From positions 24,091,105-24,155,104 of the forward strand of contig JALIRH010000006.1 of NCBI GenBank assembly GCA_023055505.1: 64,000 nt of DNA, in the 5' to 3' direction. The position numbers and the translations under genes are program-made. Each line of letters opens with the position of its first letter. Position 1 is the first letter of the stretch. Positions 60,899 through 64,000 of the stretch are shown here, one piece after another. The stretch is from Callipepla californica brunnescens (lineage: Eukaryota > Chordata > Aves > Galliformes > Odontophoridae). Under the pieces are notes generated by a model, which saw nothing but the letters and a program-made list of their open reading frames with translations, searched no databases and was not told where the DNA came from.

Positions 60899-61452
60899 GA
60901 GGAGAGGAGAGGAGAGGAGAGGAGAGGAGAGGAGAGGAGAGGAGAGGAGAGGAGAGGAGAGGAGAGGAGAGGAGAGGAGAGGAGAGGAGAGGAGAGGAGA
61001 GGAGAGGAGAGGAGAGGAGAGGAGAGGAGAGGAGAGGAGAGGAGAGGAGAGGAGAGGAGAGGAGAGGAGAGGAGAGGAGAGGAGAGGAGAGGAGAGGAGA
61101 GGAGAGGAGAGGAGAGGAGAGGAGAGGAGGGGAGAGGAGGGGAGAGGAGAGGAGGGGAGAGGAGGGGAGAGGAGGGGAGAGGAGGGGAGAGGAGAGGGAG
61201 AGGAGAGGGAGAGGACAGGGAGAGGACAGGGAGAGGACAGGGAGAGGACAGGGAGAGGAGAGGGAGAGGAGAGGGAGAGGAGAGGGAGAGGAGAGGGAGA
61301 GGAGAGGGAGAGGAGAGGGAGAGGAGAGGGAGAGGAGAGGGAGAGGAGAGGGAGAGGAGAGGGAGAGGAGAGGGAGAGGAGAGGGAGAGGAGAGGGAGAG
61401 GAGAGGGAGAGGAGAGGGAGAGGAGAGGGAGAGGAGAGGGAGAGGAGGAAAG
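60899..61452. repeat. purine satellite of 5-, 10- and 11-bp units
   Basis: From 60901 to 61125 there are 45 perfect GGAGA units. From 61126 to about 61195 the repeat alternates GGAGA with GGAGG, a 10-bp period with some irregularity. From about 61196 to 61446 the unit is 11 bp, GGAGAGGGAGA. Four consecutive units carry GGACAGGGAGA, with C at 61216, 61227, 61238 and 61249, exactly 11 apart. One strand is almost pure purine. Several frames of more than 200 codons are open on both strands because the unit lacks stops; they are artefacts, not proteins. Confidence 0.97.
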
Positions 61453-64000
61453 GAATATAATCCCGCGCCTGCATAAACATAAATAAAATACATCTGAGAG
61501 ACACTGGAGACACTGGACTGGCTTGCTTCTCTTAGTGTGCTCTTTGCTACATATGTAAACTCCTCTAGCTTCTTTTTTTCAGCAATACCATTGCTATCTT
61601 TGTCATGTTTCCTTTTATTTTATCAATAAAGATATGTGGTTTTTAACAAAATGAATCTGTAACTTATCTGGACAAATGTTTCATATTGGCATTCTCTCAT
61701 AACATTTGAGATCAGTTCATACAGAGCAAAAATGTGTTGGCTTGAGTTGTTCATGTTTCCATACAGAATGAGATTTTGGATGTATAGTTCAGCAGAAGTT
61801 CTACTTATCTGATGCCCCAGAGATAAGGGTCCCTGAGCAAACCATTCGGAGCTGAATTTTACTTCTCATAAGTTACAGTTTGCAGCTTTCTGTTGCCAAT
61901 TTGCAGCAACAATAAGAACTACACTGCTCTTCCCTATGCTTAATGCTCTCAGGAGTCTGTCTTTGCCCTTCCCTACAGGATACATACATATGCAACACAA
62001 CATTCTTTTAATGGATGAAACCACTGTCTTTTAAGACTTGTAGCTGAGAATGCAGCTCACGCTTGCAGTGATATTTTAGACTGACACCATTTTGGGACAG
62101 TGAGTCAGCAGGTCATGCTTCTATAGCTAGATACTCATATAAATTTTCAAAAATACTGACTTACCATTACAGTTTATGCACAGGGTCACCACTGAGTAAT
62201 ACTTAAATCAGGCAAATAAACCTGCCTCCTGTCTTCCATAAATATTACTAACTGAAGACACTATGCACATAGAATTTCCAGAGCTTTTTCTTCAGGGTTT
62301 CTTGCTGCCAGTATTTGTTATAACCATCCCATCAAAATCCAAACCATCTTATCATGAGAAATCTCTGCATGAATCCGCACCTGCTTTCAAAGAGTCAGAT
62401 GCACTGGTCTCTTGATAGAATTGATATAAATGCATGAAGTCACCTAAGGCTTTGAGTAAGAGTGATGAAATTAGGATATGTACTGCTCAATGTTATCTGT
62501 TGAGGATGGAACTTAGAGCATTATGGAATATGTTTTTGATAGAGTTAGAGGTAATATGAGAAGGGAAAGACATTCATTAGTGGTTTCTTCTCTCTCTCCT
62601 TATTTTGGGGGTTATAATTTCTGAGTTCTGCTTCATTCCTATATATTATTAAACAACCTTACTTTGGTCTATGCAAAAGTGCTACAGAGAAGACATAATG
62701 GTGAAATGTTAGGTGTTAAGTGGCAAGACATTAAAGTGGACATAATACTCACAAATTGATCTACTTTTTTGTGTTGTTTTTTTTCTTCTTTTTCTTTCTT
62801 CTTTGTTGAAAGACACAAAGTTCCTAGTCGAACACAAATGCAGCAATGTTTCTCTTTGCCCTCTAAAAATAACCCCATCCCAATATCAGCAGCTTAGAGA
62901 TCACGCGCAAGTTGACAATAGCCCTTTATAAAGCATGTGTTTGCTAGACAAGGAAAACAAATTCTAGAAACAAAGGATTACAGGTTCAAATTTATAGATT
63001 TTGTGTAGAAACTCACAAAGTAATGAAGGAAGTTTTGTTACACGTTTCTTTTTTTTTTTTCCAATCACATGACGCAAACAAAATGCAAGTTACTGATCAC
63101 TGATCACCACCTTGAGCCTACAGAACTTTGTGACTTTGTTTCAAACAATACTCACTTCCAGGAAATACCAAGTCCTCTTCTTCAGCCAAAGGTCTGTATG
63201 TCCCAGCATAGACCACAATCAATCTTTAGAACCAGTGTGGGAACAGGGTGGCACTTCCTTTGAGGGGCTGATGCACTCTGTGTTAGAGACTCCCTGATTT
63301 AGAGATTTCAACTTCCTCATCACTGTAGAGGATCCTTGTTAGCCATTCCTTTCTTCATCATTCCTAATTATTTTTATGCAACTTTTCTTAATTCATTTAA
63401 AACTTGTGACATCCCAAATAGCTTATGTTAAAAAATACCACCAATTAACAACTGTGCTGTGCAACACATTACTTCCTTTATTTTCTACAAATTCCTGAAC
63501 TGCTTTTTTCTATTACCCCCCCCAAAAAAATCCTGTTATGAAACTCAGTAAATGGTTCCCTGTTTTTCCCCCAGTGATTCATGGTACTACAGATGTTAAC
63601 ACTTCTCAGCTGTCTGTCCCAAGGTGAATCCTTTCACATTTCTACAAATTCACAAGCCATTTCTAAGTCTCGCTCACTCTCTCAGTAAATTTTTAGGTCT
63701 TCCATAACCTGAGATGTGGTGATCAGAACTGTAGAAGTGGTCAAAGGGACTGTTTTCCCAACATTTAGCTGGTATAAAGCAATAGTAAGACAAGTTTAAT
63801 TTTAGGAACTGGTTTTGCCACAGCCAGGCTATGTCACTTACCAGTAGATAAAGATCATACAAACTACTCAGTTAAATTGATTGTATAGCTCCAGGAACTG
63901 AGTTTTCCTTATGGGGCAGTGCTTCTTTAATCACTACAGCCAGATTCACACAGAAATGTCAGGTACTGTGCTGTAGAGTGTCTAACAGTTGAAATTATGC
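61453..64000. other. unique AT-rich DNA to the window end
   Basis: No gene is recognised. T-rich tracts lie at about 62,763-62,810 and 63,049-63,060. Around 63,690-63,760, phrases such as TGGTGATCAGAACTGTAGAA recall antisense CR1 or an older LINE, but too weakly to call. Confidence 0.5.

Noticed and set aside
60800..61513. Four open frames of 201-230 codons on both strands rich in Arg-Gly-Glu or Ser-Pro-Leu
   Set aside because: They are translations of the GGAGA/GGAGAGGGAGA satellite, which has no stop in most frames. Both strands are open at once and composition is purely repetitive.
1..64000. CRISPR arrays, bacterial operons, phage or plasmid modules
   Set aside because: CR1, mariner and LTR elements, microsatellites and lack of dense coding mark this as vertebrate nuclear DNA. 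No spaced direct-repeat array of CRISPR type is present.

Overview
The window looks like ordinary AT-rich nuclear DNA from a bird. Twelve fragments of the avian LINE family CR1 are scattered through it, most with the family's typical 3' end (short repeats resembling ATTCTATG). Three short copies resemble the Galluhop-type mariner element known from galliform birds, and four LTR fragments have avian endogenous-retrovirus architecture. The mariner copies make a galliform (chicken, turkey, quail or relative) the best guess. That is an inference from remembered repeat families, not from a database search.

I find no host protein-coding gene, tRNA or rRNA. The longest open frames are about 100 to 230 codons. 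They are explained by simple repeats (60.8-61.5 kb), by CR1 reverse-transcriptase remains (31.3, 35, 35.7, 37.1 and 49.5 kb), or by chance. The window is best read as a gene desert or a very large intron.

Layout. 0-5.4 kb: unique AT-rich DNA with a 33-A run and two CR1 tails. 5.4-6.3 kb: a roughly 965-bp solo LTR on the minus strand. 6.3-14 kb: mostly unique DNA with a perfect 15-bp hairpin near 6.7 kb and an (AT)n tract. 14-15 kb: an ancient CR1-like tail followed by a younger 430-bp CR1. 18.4 kb: the first mariner copy. 19-30 kb: mostly unrecognised. 30.2-31.8 kb: two CR1 3' ends. 34.7-37.2 kb: a long minus-strand CR1, carrying endonuclease and reverse-transcriptase remains, split by a mariner copy. 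38.1-38.5 kb: a solo LTR with a perfect 5-bp target duplication. 43.1-43.6 kb: the third mariner copy. 46 kb: a CR1 tail. 47.9-49.9 kb: an LTR of the 38.1-kb family cut in two by a 1.4-kb CR1. 50.6 kb: a third LTR of that family in the opposite orientation. 52.4 kb: a CR1 tail. 60.86-61.45 kb: a CA tract followed by a purine satellite built from 5-bp, then 10-bp, then 11-bp units.

The elements are fossils, but their nesting gives an order of events: mariner after CR1 at 36 kb, and CR1 after LTR at 48 kb. I see no evidence for a new functional system. The most unusual structures are the purine satellite, the two nested insertions and two perfect short hairpins.
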